From NCBI RefSeq assembly GCF_003385235.1, contig NZ_PQIA01000002.1, positions 37,077-101,076 on the forward strand: a DNA stretch of 64,000 bases. Reading direction: 5' to 3'. The notes below the pieces were generated by a model that was not told the DNA's origin, did no database searches, and saw nothing but the letters and a program-made list of their open reading frames with translations. Both the position numbers and the translations under genes were made by a program. Positions within the stretch are counted from its first letter, which is position 1. Each line of letters begins with the position of its first letter. This DNA comes from Amycolatopsis circi (GTDB taxonomy: Bacteria; Actinomycetota; Actinomycetes; Mycobacteriales; Pseudonocardiaceae). Below, piece after piece: positions 42,030-50,325 of the stretch.

Positions 42030-43460
42030 TCACCATCGCGCCAGCCGTTCGTGCACTCTTGCGAGCCCTTCGTGCGCCGCGCGATACGCCTCGTACAGGC
42101 CGGTCAGGTTCGTCTCGGGCGTGAAGGTTCGCTCCACGGCGACGGTCGAGGCGGCGGCGGTTTCGACGTCCGGGTACTGGCCCGCGCCGACTGCGCCTAG
42201 CAGGGCGGCACCGAGTGCGGCGCTGTCGTGCACGCGGAGGCGCTCGACGGGACGGGACAGGACATCGGCGTGGAGCTGGGTCCAGAGGTCGCTGCGTGCG
42301 CCACCACCGGAGAACGTCACTGAAGGGAGGGGCTCGCCGCAGGCTTCCTCGACGGTTTCCAGCACGTGCCGTGCGGAAAAGGCGACTCCGGTGAGCACGG
42401 CTCGCGACAGGTCTGCGGTGCTTGTGGAGGAGGTCAGGCCGAGGAAACTGCCGCGCAGGTCCGGGTCCCAGAGCGGCGCGCGTTCGCCTTGCAGATGCGG
42501 CAGGAACACCACGCCGGGCTTGCCTTTCGCGGCGGAAGCGAACACTTCCGGCAGTGACAGCCCGGACGCTTGGCTCCACCAGCGCACTGCGTCGCCGGCG
42601 GCTTGAGTGGGGCCGGCGTGCACGACGAGGTCGCCGCGTGGTGGGAAAGTGACCAGGCCCCGGACCGATTCGCTTCGATGCGAAGCGGCTGCGACTACCA
42701 GCGAGGTCCCGCAGATGACCATCGCGCGGCCCGGTTCTGTTGTGCGGGTACCGAAAACGGCGCCGAACGCGTCCATGGTTCCCACGACGACCGGAGCGTC
42801 GCCCAGCACGGCAGCGTGGCCGAGGGGGTTCTCCGGAGCGAGCAGTTCCGGCAAGCGGTCGCCGAGTCCGTCCGCGAGTGCGACCGCTTCGGGCAAATAG
42901 CCGGAAGCGCCCGCGATGCGCACGCCGGACAGCAGGTCGGTCGCGACCCGTCCGGTGAGCCGGGCCCCGATGAAGTCCTTGGGGCTCATCATCCACCGCG
43001 CGCGGGACCACAGTTCCGGTTGTTCGCGCGCGAACCAAGCGGCTCTTGCGCCGGCGAACGACGCATCGAGCACGATCGGCCCGCCCCAGATGCGTTTTTT
43101 CTCGTCGTCGGTGAAGCGCGCGTCGAGTTCCGCGGCGATCTTCGCGCAGCGCTGGTCCTGCCAGATCACTGCCGGAGCGAGCGGCCGCAGGTCTTCGCCG
43201 ACGAGGAGATGGGTGTTGACCTGGCTGACGATCCCGGCCGCGCGCACCGAACCGGCGGGAAGTCCGGAAAGGACGGTGTGCAGCGCGGTTTCCATTGCGT
43301 GCCACCAGTCTTCCGGATCCTGTTCGGCCCATCCGGGACGCGGCCGCGCGATCGGGCAGGGCACCGAATGCGCCGCGAGTTCCCGGCCGTCCGGTGCGAA
43401 CGCGGCGACTTTCACCGCGGTCGTGCCGACGTCGATGCCGAGCAGAGCCTCTTCGTCCAT
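42030..43460 (-). CDS. xylB: FGGY-family carbohydrate kinase, xylulokinase-like
   Basis: 476-residue sugar kinase: phosphate-1 motif GIDVGTTAVKVAAF near the start, GWAEQDPEDWW, IWQDQR, the GTMDAFGAVFGTRT phosphate-2 region and the C-terminal VTFSGGGARSDLWTQLHADVLSRPVERL adenosine motif. These fit D-xylulose kinases. No xylose isomerase or transporter gene in the window, so the sugar is inferred. ATG 43460 or 43466 possible. Divergent from a methyltransferase 37 bp away. Confidence 0.88.
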   Translation of the reverse strand: MDEEALLGIDVGTTAVKVAAFAPDGRELAAHSVPCPIARPRPGWAEQDPEDWWHAMETALHTVLSGLPAGSVRAAGIVSQVNTHLLVGEDLRPLAPAVIWQDQRCAKIAAELDARFTDDEKKRIWGGPIVLDASFAGARAAWFAREQPELWSRARWMMSPKDFIGARLTGRVATDLLSGVRIAGASGYLPEAVALADGLGDRLPELLAPENPLGHAAVLGDAPVVVGTMDAFGAVFGTRTTEPGRAMVICGTSLVVAAASHRSESVRGLVTFPPRGDLVVHAGPTQAAGDAVRWWSQASGLSLPEVFASAAKGKPGVVFLPHLQGERAPLWDPDLRGSFLGLTSSTSTADLSRAVLTGVAFSARHVLETVEEACGEPLPSVTFSGGGARSDLWTQLHADVLSRPVERLRVHDSAALGAALLGAVGAGQYPDVETAAASTVAVERTFTPETNLTGLYEAYRAAHEGLARVHERLARW

Positions 43461-43497
43461 GTCCACAGGGGTACCAGGAATTCGCTACCTTCGGGGC

Positions 43498-44319
43498 ATG
43501 ACCTCTGCCGCGGAGAATTACCTGCGCGAGTACCACGATCGCAAACCGGACGCGATGTCCGTGCTGATCGAATCCGGTCGGGTGACCGGGGACGGCCGTA
43601 CGAGTTACGAGGTGCTGGCCGATCGCGTCGCGCCCGCGCGCCGGGTGCTCGATCTCGGCTGCGGCGACGGCGCGCTGCTGGCCGTTTTCGCTCGTGGCGG
43701 CGCGGAAAAGCTCGCTGGTGTTGACCTTTCTTCGGGGCAGCTCGCCCTTGCTCGGCAACGGTCCGAGCTGGCCGGGGCGGAGCTGCGGCACGGGCGTGCG
43801 CAGGAACTGCCGTTCGAGGACGACAGCTTCGACGCGGTCGTGTCGCATATGGCGTTCATGCTCATGGACGACCCCGAGGAAGTCGCCGCCGAGGCAGCGA
43901 GGGTGCTGACTCCGCGTGGGGCGTTCGCGGTGGTTGTCGGCGGTCCCGAATCGACCGGTGCGACTCCGGTGTTCCTGGAATTGGCCCGGCCGTTGTTCCG
44001 GGAGGTGCCGGAGGAACGACGGGCGACGTACACCGCCGAGCGGCGCACGTCGAATCGCGAGGGCATCGACGAGGTGCTCGCTCCGGCCGGATTCGCGCCG
44101 GTTTCCTGGGAGCCGTACGAGATCGACCTGACCGCCGCGCCGGACGAGGTGTGGACCTTGTGCTGTGAATCGTATTACTCGACGGACACTCTCGACGACG
44201 CACAGCTGGCCCGGCTGCGCTCGGCCTTCCTCGCCGAAACCGCGCAGCTGCGCACCGCGGACGGACGGCTTCCGGCCGGGCTCAGCGTCAACCTGGCCAA
44301 AACCGAGCTGCTGGAGTGA
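43498..44319 (+). CDS. Class I SAM-dependent methyltransferase, tandem copy 1
   Basis: 273 residues. Motif I VLDLGCGDGALLAVF, GVDLSSGQLALARQR, then RAQELPFEDDSFDAVVSHMAFMLM and APAGFAPVSWEPYEIDL. Closely similar to the adjacent gene at 44343 and to the enzyme at 13408. The stop overlaps the region of the next gene's alternative start (44316), so the two are likely translated in tandem. Substrate unknown. Confidence 0.9.
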   Translation: MTSAAENYLREYHDRKPDAMSVLIESGRVTGDGRTSYEVLADRVAPARRVLDLGCGDGALLAVFARGGAEKLAGVDLSSGQLALARQRSELAGAELRHGRAQELPFEDDSFDAVVSHMAFMLMDDPEEVAAEAARVLTPRGAFAVVVGGPESTGATPVFLELARPLFREVPEERRATYTAERRTSNREGIDEVLAPAGFAPVSWEPYEIDLTAAPDEVWTLCCESYYSTDTLDDAQLARLRSAFLAETAQLRTADGRLPAGLSVNLAKTELLE

Positions 44320-44342
44320 CCGTTCGCGCTACCGTCACGGGC

Positions 44343-45152
44343 ATGATGACGCCCGCCGAAGAGTTCCTGCGCGATTTTCACGACCGGAACCCGGCAGCTG
44401 CGTCCGAACTGGCCGAGCGGGGCCGCGTCGACGGACGCTCGGTGTACGAGGCGTTCGCCGACCACGTGGGCCGGCCGGGCAGCGTGCTCGACCTCGGCTG
44501 CGGGGACGGCGCGTTGCTGGCCGTGCTCGCCAGTCGCGGTACCGGAAGGCTTGCTGGCATCGACCTTTCCGCCAAGCAGCTGGACGTCGCCCGCGGCCGG
44601 GCCGGGCTCGCCGACGCGGACCTGCGGCCAGGCCGTGCGCAGGAGCTGCCGTTCGAGGACGACAGCTACGACACGGTCGTGTCGCACATGGCGTTGATGC
44701 TGATGTCCGACGTCGAGAAGGTGATCGCCGAGACCGCCCGCGTGCTGCGGCCCGGCGGGACCTTCGTGATCGGTGTGGGCGGCGGCGGGACCGACGCCCT
44801 CGAGGTGTTCCTGAAGGTCGCCCGGCCGCTCTTCGCGGTGGTCGCCGAAGACCGCCAGATCCCGACCTCCGGCGACCCGCGCAGCCGCACCCGCGAAGGC
44901 CTGGACGCGCTGCTCGGCCCGGCCGGATTCGCGCCGGTCGAATGGCGCCAGCTGCTGGTGGACCTGTCCGGCACGCCGGATTCGGTCTGGCAGACCTGCC
45001 ACGACACGTATTACCAGGTCGACGCCCTCGACGAGACGCAGCTGATGGGGCTGCGGACCGCGTTCAAGGTGGCGTCCCGGTCGCTGGTGGCCCCGGACGG
45101 CACGCTGCCGGCCGGGGCGCTCGTCAACGTGGCGACGACACGGCTGACCTGA
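44343..45152 (+). CDS. Class I SAM-dependent methyltransferase, tandem copy 2
   Basis: 269 residues with VLDLGCGDGALLAVL, IDLSAKQLDVARG, RAQELPFEDDSYDTVVSHMALMLM and GPAGFAPVEWRQLLVDLSG. Start set at ATG 44343; a GTG at 44316 is in frame. The 3' end overlaps the convergent monooxygenase by 29 bp. Paralogue of 43498; the duplication keeps every motif, so both are probably active. Confidence 0.9.
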   Translation: MMTPAEEFLRDFHDRNPAAASELAERGRVDGRSVYEAFADHVGRPGSVLDLGCGDGALLAVLASRGTGRLAGIDLSAKQLDVARGRAGLADADLRPGRAQELPFEDDSYDTVVSHMALMLMSDVEKVIAETARVLRPGGTFVIGVGGGGTDALEVFLKVARPLFAVVAEDRQIPTSGDPRSRTREGLDALLGPAGFAPVEWRQLLVDLSGTPDSVWQTCHDTYYQVDALDETQLMGLRTAFKVASRSLVAPDGTLPAGALVNVATTRLT

Positions 45153-46659
45153 CCGGTGCGCCGAACCACTGCGTAAGAGCGGCTTGGAGCGCTTCGATGT
45201 CCGGTTCGGCGTCGGTGGAGGACCAGGCGACGTAACCATCCGGTCGGATGAGCAGGGCGGTTGGTCCGTCGCCCGTGCTCGTGGTGGACACGGTGGTGAC
45301 GCGTTCGTGCCATGGCGCCGCTGCGTCGGCGAGCACGGCGTCGGGCGTCAGATCGAGCAGCACCGGGCGCGCGGCCTGGTACGCGGCGGTCAGCGGTTCC
45401 GGGTCGGCGAGCGGCAGGTCGGGAGCCCAGCGGCCGCTGTCCGGGTCGGTGCCGTAGTGGATGTCCGCGCCGGACATCAGGTCGGCGATGTGCTGCCGCG
45501 CATCCGGAGAAGCCAGCAGTTCGGCGAAGAATTCGCGCAGCGCGGTGACTTCCGGCCCGGGCGCGACGAGCGCGCTCTGCGCCTGGGAGTGCATCACGAC
45601 GCGCTCGCTCACCGGGCGGCGTTCGGCTTCGTAGCTGTCGAGCAGCCCCGGCGGAGCCCAGCCCCGCAGTTCCGCGGCCAGTTTCCACGCGAGATTCGCC
45701 GCGTCCTGCAGGCCGAGGTTCAGCCCGGGCCCGCCGAGCGCGGAATGCACGTGGGCGGCGTCGCCGACCAGCAGCACTCGGCCCCGCCGATAGGTTTCGG
45801 CGATCCGGGTGTTGCCGCCGGTCAGCCTGCGCAGCAGGAACGGGCCGGGACCGGACGGCGGTTCGAGCGGCAGGTCGACGCCGAGCACCCGCTGCACGCT
45901 GGCGCGCAATTCGGCCATGGTCAGCGGATCGTCCTCGGCGTAATCGGCGGCTCCGCCGTGTTCGTTGGTCGACAGTACCGGGTTCGCCGGGTCGAACGGC
46001 GCGAACACGAACAATCCGGTTTCCGTCCGGTGGTGCTGGAACGGCGGGATGACGCCGGTTTCCAGCTTCAACCCGCCGGTCGCGGGATCGACGAAGGATT
46101 GCGGAATCCGGACGTTCGCGCTGCGGGCCACCGTTTCGTCCCAGCTGACGCCGGGGAAGTCGATCCCGGCGAGCTTGCGTACGGTGCTGCGGCCGCCGTC
46201 CGCACCGACCAGGTAGTCGGCGGCGATCTCGTAGGGCCCGTCCGGACCCTGCACCTGCACGGTCACCGAGTTCTCGTTCTGCGTGAAGCCGGTGATCTCG
46301 TGGCCGCGGCGGATTTCGGCGCCGAGCGAACCGGCGTGCGCGGAGAGGATCTGCTCGATCTCGTGCTGCGGCTTCGGCAGCAGGTACATCGGGTTTCTGG
46401 GCAGGTCGGCGAATTCGATCGGGAACGCGCCGAAGACGAACCGAGGAGCCGGAGCGGGTTCAGGGGCACCGGTGAGTTTCTCGTACAGCCCACGGCGGTG
46501 CAGCAGCGGAACGACCTGGCCGACGAGACCGTTGGCGCGGCGGATCCCTTTGGGCTCGGCGAGCCGCTCCAGGACGAGGGGGCGGACTCCGGCAAGGCAG
46601 AGTTCGGAGGCAAGCATCAGGCCGTTCGGCCCGGCGCCCGCGATGACGACGGCGGACAT
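45124..46659 (-). CDS. FAD-dependent aromatic hydroxylase (PgaE/RdmE-like)
   Basis: 511-residue class A flavin monooxygenase. AGAGPNGLMLASELCLAG (FAD GxGxxG), LVGADGGRSTVRKLAG (DG motif), GRVLLVGDAAHVHSALGGPGLNLGLQDAANLAWKLA (GD motif), then a C-terminal thioredoxin-like domain (residues about 395-500) typical of polyketide and phenolic hydroxylases. A GGAGAT-type site precedes the start. Forms an operon-like pair with the TetR gene upstream, whose product probably represses both until an aromatic compound is met. Confidence 0.9.
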   Translation of the reverse strand: MSAVVIAGAGPNGLMLASELCLAGVRPLVLERLAEPKGIRRANGLVGQVVPLLHRRGLYEKLTGAPEPAPAPRFVFGAFPIEFADLPRNPMYLLPKPQHEIEQILSAHAGSLGAEIRRGHEITGFTQNENSVTVQVQGPDGPYEIAADYLVGADGGRSTVRKLAGIDFPGVSWDETVARSANVRIPQSFVDPATGGLKLETGVIPPFQHHRTETGLFVFAPFDPANPVLSTNEHGGAADYAEDDPLTMAELRASVQRVLGVDLPLEPPSGPGPFLLRRLTGGNTRIAETYRRGRVLLVGDAAHVHSALGGPGLNLGLQDAANLAWKLAAELRGWAPPGLLDSYEAERRPVSERVVMHSQAQSALVAPGPEVTALREFFAELLASPDARQHIADLMSGADIHYGTDPDSGRWAPDLPLADPEPLTAAYQAARPVLLDLTPDAVLADAAAPWHERVTTVSTTSTGDGPTALLIRPDGYVAWSSTDAEPDIEALQAALTQWFGAPVRSAVSSPR

Positions 46660-46677
46660 GGGGATCTCCTTGCGGGA

Positions 46678-47295
46678 TCAGGGAAGCACCTCGGCGAGGG
46701 TGTCGAACGCCTGGTGCACGATGTCGGACAGATCCGCGGGCGGGGAGGCGCGCAGCCATTCCTGGATGACTGCGCGCAGCACGCCGCCCGCGGTGGTGGC
46801 GATGAGCTGGACGCGGAGGTCGTGGACGTCCGCGCCGAGGCGTTCCGCGATCGCTTCGGCCAGTGCTTCTTCGGCCGCGACGTTGGCTTTGAGGAATTCG
46901 CCCGCCAGCGCGGGTTCCGCGATCATGACCCGGACCCCGGCTGTCCATTGTGGATCCGGTGCGCCCGGTGCACTGCCCGGAGTGGTGACGCGATCGGCGT
47001 TGAGTTGCCGCAGAGTGGCTTCGCGCAGCGCGGTCCACAGCGGCTCCGTCGCCGGGCGCGCGCGGAGGTGATCAGCGATCCCGCGTGCTCGGTCCTGGTG
47101 CCGCGCGACGATCGCTTCGGCTTTGCTGGAGAAGTAGTTGTTGACGGTGCGGGGGGAAACTCCCGCTTCGCGGGCGATGTCCTCGATTGTCACGTTCGAC
47201 AGACCGTGCTCGACCGTGAGCCGGACTGCCGCCCAGGAGATGTCGACCCGGGTCTCTTGGCGGCGGCGGTCTCGCAGGTTCGGGCGCTCGGTCAT
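46678..47295 (-). CDS. TetR family transcriptional regulator
   Basis: 205 residues. HTH at about 18-62 (ISWAAVRLTVEHGLSNVTIEDIAREAGVSPRTVNNYFSSKAEAI), with PRTVNNYFSSK as recognition helix, and a C-terminal TetR_C ligand domain. Ends 18 bp before the monooxygenase on the same strand. Two 15-bp palindromes lie just upstream of its start (47314-47352), fit for autoregulation. Confidence 0.93.
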   Translation of the reverse strand: MTERPNLRDRRRQETRVDISWAAVRLTVEHGLSNVTIEDIAREAGVSPRTVNNYFSSKAEAIVARHQDRARGIADHLRARPATEPLWTALREATLRQLNADRVTTPGSAPGAPDPQWTAGVRVMIAEPALAGEFLKANVAAEEALAEAIAERLGADVHDLRVQLIATTAGGVLRAVIQEWLRASPPADLSDIVHQAFDTLAEVLP

Positions 47296-47313
47296 GGCAT
47301 CACTATAGCCCAG

Positions 47314-47352
47314 AACTTGCGCGGCGCGCAAACTCTGCGTGACACGCAAGTT
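47314..47352. promoter_or_regulatory. Twin TetR operators
   Basis: TTGCGC-ggc-GCGCAA (47317-47331) and TGCGT-gac-ACGCA (47336-47348), centres 18 bp apart, between 22 and 53 bp upstream of the TetR start. A longer pair AACTTGCG / CGCAAGTT brackets the region. Dimer pairs of TetR proteins commonly bind such overlapping sites. Confidence 0.6.
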
Positions 47353-47365
47353 CGGCGGCAAAGAA

Positions 47366-47393
47366 GAAGCCCGGGGCGGGTGCCCCGGGCTTC
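47366..47393. terminator. Hairpin terminator between TetR and CsbD genes
   Basis: Perfect 12-bp stem GAAGCCCGGGGC-gggt-GCCCCGGGCTTC, 19 bp beyond the CsbD stop on the minus strand. Terminates csbD; it also separates it from the TetR promoter. Confidence 0.8.
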
Positions 47394-47411
47394 TCGGCGA
47401 CGTGCGTCCGG

Positions 47412-47588
47412 TCAGTCCTTGTTGCTCTTGAACGCGTCCTTCACCTTCTCGGCAGCCTGCTTCAGGTTGCCCTTGCCCTGCTCGGCCTTGCCTTCGGCCT
47501 GCCACTGCTCGTTGTCGGTGGCGTTGCCGACGGCTTCCTTTGCGCGGCCCTTAAGTTCTTCGGCCTTGTTCTCGGCTTTGTCGTTCAT
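47412..47588 (-). CDS. CsbD family stress protein
   Basis: 58-residue hydrophilic, Lys/Glu-rich protein. MNDKAENKAEELKGRAKEAVG and the following KGNLKQAAEKVKDAF are the CsbD repeat pattern. CsbD is a general-stress protein in Bacillus; exact function is unknown. ATG 47588 after GGGAGGA. Confidence 0.92.
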   Translation of the reverse strand: MNDKAENKAEELKGRAKEAVGNATDNEQWQAEGKAEQGKGNLKQAAEKVKDAFKSNKD

Positions 47589-47816
47589 GACGGGTCCTCC
47601 CTTCTGGTGCCTCGCGACTCGGCTACCCGCTCCGCGGCGCGGCAAACCTGGGAAAACGCGGAATCGGCGCCGGGCTTAGTTCGCGAGCAGCACCTGCGGG
47701 CACGGCGGAGTGACTGCGTCCGCACCTGCTCCCGCCCGCCGCGGCACACGGCAGCGAACGCGGAGATTTCCCTTTACCGTGGCCGTGTTCTGTTCGGTTT
47801 CGAAGGGGTCCCAGCC
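47589..47816. other. Divergent intergenic region
   Basis: About 230 bp between the CsbD gene and the TOBE gene with promoter-like sequence near 47765-47805 but no clear motif. Confidence 0.3.
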
Positions 47817-48026
47817 ATGCGTCTGTCCACTCGCAACCAGCTCGCCGGCACCGTTTCCGCGATCCAGCCCGGTGCGGTCATGACCGTGGTCACGGTTCAG
47901 CTCGACGGCGGGCAGTCCGTCGTCGCCTCGATCACCAAGGACGCCGCCGAGGACCTCGAACTCGAGGTCGGCAAGCCGGTGACCGCGCTGGTGAAGTCGA
48001 CCGAGGTCATGCTCGGCGTCGAGTGA
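47817..48026 (+). CDS. TOBE-domain (molybdate-binding, Mop-like) protein
   Basis: 69 residues: one TOBE/Mop domain, MRLSTRNQLAGTVSAIQPGAVMTVVTVQLDGG...SITKDAAEDLELEVGKPVTALVKSTEVMLGVE. Mop proteins store or sense molybdate as oligomers. No ModA/B/C gene here. Convergent with the MocR gene, 4 bp apart. Confidence 0.93.
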   Translation: MRLSTRNQLAGTVSAIQPGAVMTVVTVQLDGGQSVVASITKDAAEDLELEVGKPVTALVKSTEVMLGVE

Positions 48027-48030
48027 CCGG

Positions 48031-49428
48031 CTACGGCAGCACCCGGCACAACGCGGCCAGTGCGCCCGACCACGCGCTCGCCGACGGCGTGCTGAAGCCG
48101 ATCACCAGCGCGTCGCGGTCCGCGGGCGCCTCGGGGTGCCGGAACGCGCCGATTCCGTGCATGGCCAGCCCCTGCCACGCGGACCCTTGCACCACTGCGG
48201 TTTCCTCGCCGGACGGGACGTCCACGAGCACCTGCAATCCGGCCGACAGCCCGGTCACCCGCGTGTTCGGCGCGTGCTCGGCCAGCGCCGCGACGAGTTG
48301 GTCGCGTCGGCGGCGGTAGTGCAGGCGCATCGCGCGGATGTGCCGGTCGTAGCTGCCCGAAGTGATGAACTCGGCCATCGTGAGCTGGTCGAGCACGCCG
48401 GAGAACGGGTCGCGCTCGCCCTTGATCCCGGCGGCAATCCTGGCGATCCGCGGCGGCAGCACCATCCAGCCCAGGCGCAGGCCGGGAGCGAGAGCTTTGC
48501 TTGTGGTGCCAAGGTAAATCACGTGTTCCGGGTCGAGTCCCTGCATCGCGCCGACCGGGCTGCGGTCGTAGCGGAACTCGCCGTCGTAGTCGTCTTCCAG
48601 CACCAGGCCGCCGGTCCGGCGCGCCCAGTCCACCACCGCGGCGCGGCGGTCCGGATGCAGCGCGACACCGGTGGGGAACTGGTGCGACGGCGTCAGCAGT
48701 ACCGCGCCGACACCAGGCAGGTCGTTGAGGTGCTCGACCATCGCGCCGTCCGCGTCCACCGGCAGTTGCGGCGTGGCCAGGCCGACCTTGGCGAGATGCG
48801 CGCGGTGCACCTGCAGGCCGTACGACTCCACGGCGACCGCCGGAGTCTCGCGCTGCTTCAGTACTTCGGCGAGCACGATGAGACTGTGCGACGTACCCGT
48901 GGAGATCATGATCTGGTCCGGGTGCGCGCGTACGCCGCGCGTACGGGCGAGGTACGCGGCGACGGCTTCGCGTAGCTCTGGGCGGCCGTAGGGACCGCCG
49001 TAGCCGAACGCGTCGTCGGGCGCGTCGGCCAGTGCGCGCCGTGCGGCTTTCAGCCAGTCTGCGCGAGGGAACGCGGACAGGTCCGGCTGACCGGGGCGTA
49101 GGTCGTGCACGATCGGGTGTCGTGGCGCGGGCTTCGGCACGGTCGGCGCGGGCGTGATTTCGGCGCGCGGGGCAACCCGAGTTGCGGAGCCCTGCCGAGC
49201 GGTGAGCCACCCCTCGGCGACGAGTTCCGCATACGCTTGCGCCACGGTGTTCCTGGCGATTCCGAGATCCGCGCCGAGCGTCCGGCTGGACGGCAGTTTC
49301 GCGCCTGGAGCGAGGCGGCCGGTGCGGATGGCGTCGCGCAGGGCCTCCATCAGGCCGTCGCGCAGGCGAGGCCCGCGCAGGTCGAGGTGGAGGTCTTCAC
49401 TCAGCGAACTGGCCCACTCTGCGCGCAC
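48031..49428 (-). CDS. MocR-type GntR/aminotransferase regulator
   Basis: 465 residues: GntR winged helix (about 18-80, LRDGLMEALRDAIRTGRLAPGAKLPSSRTLGADLGIARNTVAQAYAELVAEGWL) joined to a fold-type I aminotransferase domain (about 115-460) with LEDDYDGEFRYD and PLP Lys in YLGTTSKALAPGLRLGW. MocR proteins use PLP as a sensing cofactor. Divergent, 46 bp, from an AhpD-type gene, a pairing common in actinomycetes. GTG 49428 gives a normal N-terminus. Confidence 0.91.
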   Translation of the reverse strand: MRAEWASSLSEDLHLDLRGPRLRDGLMEALRDAIRTGRLAPGAKLPSSRTLGADLGIARNTVAQAYAELVAEGWLTARQGSATRVAPRAEITPAPTVPKPAPRHPIVHDLRPGQPDLSAFPRADWLKAARRALADAPDDAFGYGGPYGRPELREAVAAYLARTRGVRAHPDQIMISTGTSHSLIVLAEVLKQRETPAVAVESYGLQVHRAHLAKVGLATPQLPVDADGAMVEHLNDLPGVGAVLLTPSHQFPTGVALHPDRRAAVVDWARRTGGLVLEDDYDGEFRYDRSPVGAMQGLDPEHVIYLGTTSKALAPGLRLGWMVLPPRIARIAAGIKGERDPFSGVLDQLTMAEFITSGSYDRHIRAMRLHYRRRRDQLVAALAEHAPNTRVTGLSAGLQVLVDVPSGEETAVVQGSAWQGLAMHGIGAFRHPEAPADRDALVIGFSTPSASAWSGALAALCRVLP

Positions 49429-49474
49429 GGAAATGGACCATAACAGAGTGCCAATCGCTCGTAGGGTCGAAACC

Positions 49475-49960
49475 ATGACCACGACAGAACGACTTCCGGT
49501 GCAACCGCCCCGTCTCAACCTGGCGGAGCTGGCCCCCGAGGCCTACAAGGCGATGATCCGTCTCGACGCCGCGACCCGCCACGGCTTCGACCCGACCCTG
49601 CGACAGCTGGTGCTGATCCGGGCGTCGCAGCTCAACCACTGTGCCTTCTGCATCGACATGCACTCGAAGGACGCGCTGGCGGCCGGCGAAACGACCGAGC
49701 GCGTCATCCAGCTCTCCGCGTGGCAGGAGTCGAAGCACTTCTACACGGCGAAGGAGGTCGCCGCGCTGGAGCTGACCGAAGCGGTCACCGTGCTCACCGA
49801 CGGCTTCGTGCCCGACGACGTCTTCGCCCGCGCCGCCGAGCACTTCGAGGAGGCTGAGCTGGCTCAGCTGATCGCGACGATCACGGTGATCAACGCGTGG
49901 AACCGGTTCGCGGTCACCACGCGGATGGTGCCCGGCGAATACGTTCCGGGGAAGCATTGA
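49475..49960 (+). CDS. Carboxymuconolactone decarboxylase family (AhpD-like) protein
   Basis: 161 residues. CxxC pair in ASQLNHCAFCIDMHSKDAL with the trailing His is the AhpD alkylhydroperoxidase active site. The rest (ELTEAVTVLTD, ATITVINAWNRFAV) matches the CMD fold. Probably a thiol peroxidase for organic peroxides, regulated by the divergent MocR protein. Confidence 0.92.
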   Translation: MTTTERLPVQPPRLNLAELAPEAYKAMIRLDAATRHGFDPTLRQLVLIRASQLNHCAFCIDMHSKDALAAGETTERVIQLSAWQESKHFYTAKEVAALELTEAVTVLTDGFVPDDVFARAAEHFEEAELAQLIATITVINAWNRFAVTTRMVPGEYVPGKH

Positions 49961-50027
49961 CCTGGTGGTCTGGACCACTATGTGAGCAGGATCGCGGACG
50001 GCCATACCGTCGGTTTGACCGGGTAAT

Positions 50028-50064
50028 GGAAAAAAGGCATCCGAGGTTTCGGGTGCCCTTTTCC
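50028..50064 (+). terminator. Hairpin terminator after the AhpD-like gene
   Basis: GGAAAA-containing 5' arm and matching TTTTCC 3' arm over 37 bp, with a GGTT loop and two mismatches. A-rich to T-rich, fitting intrinsic termination. The remaining 260 bp up to the epimerase start has no gene; it likely holds the cassette promoter, with no clear boxes visible. Confidence 0.65.
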
Positions 50065-50325
50065 GAGTCTGGTGACTTAACCGATCCAGCGTGATTACTG
50101 AGCGTGCTTGGCATGCCTGGTGCATCCAGGGTTGAGCAAGTAAGCGGCGGCTTAAAACCGTGGTGCAAGGCCATTTGGTGTCTTCCTGACGGCTTGTGAC
50201 GGCGACTACTGACGGTGAGTTTTACCCGCGAGGGTGAGGTTGATTCCGGATGCCGTAGTTAGCGTGGTCGGCGCGATCCAGGGACTTTTCCCGGGTCGCG
50301 TCCGCTCTCGCCGAAATGGAGTTCC

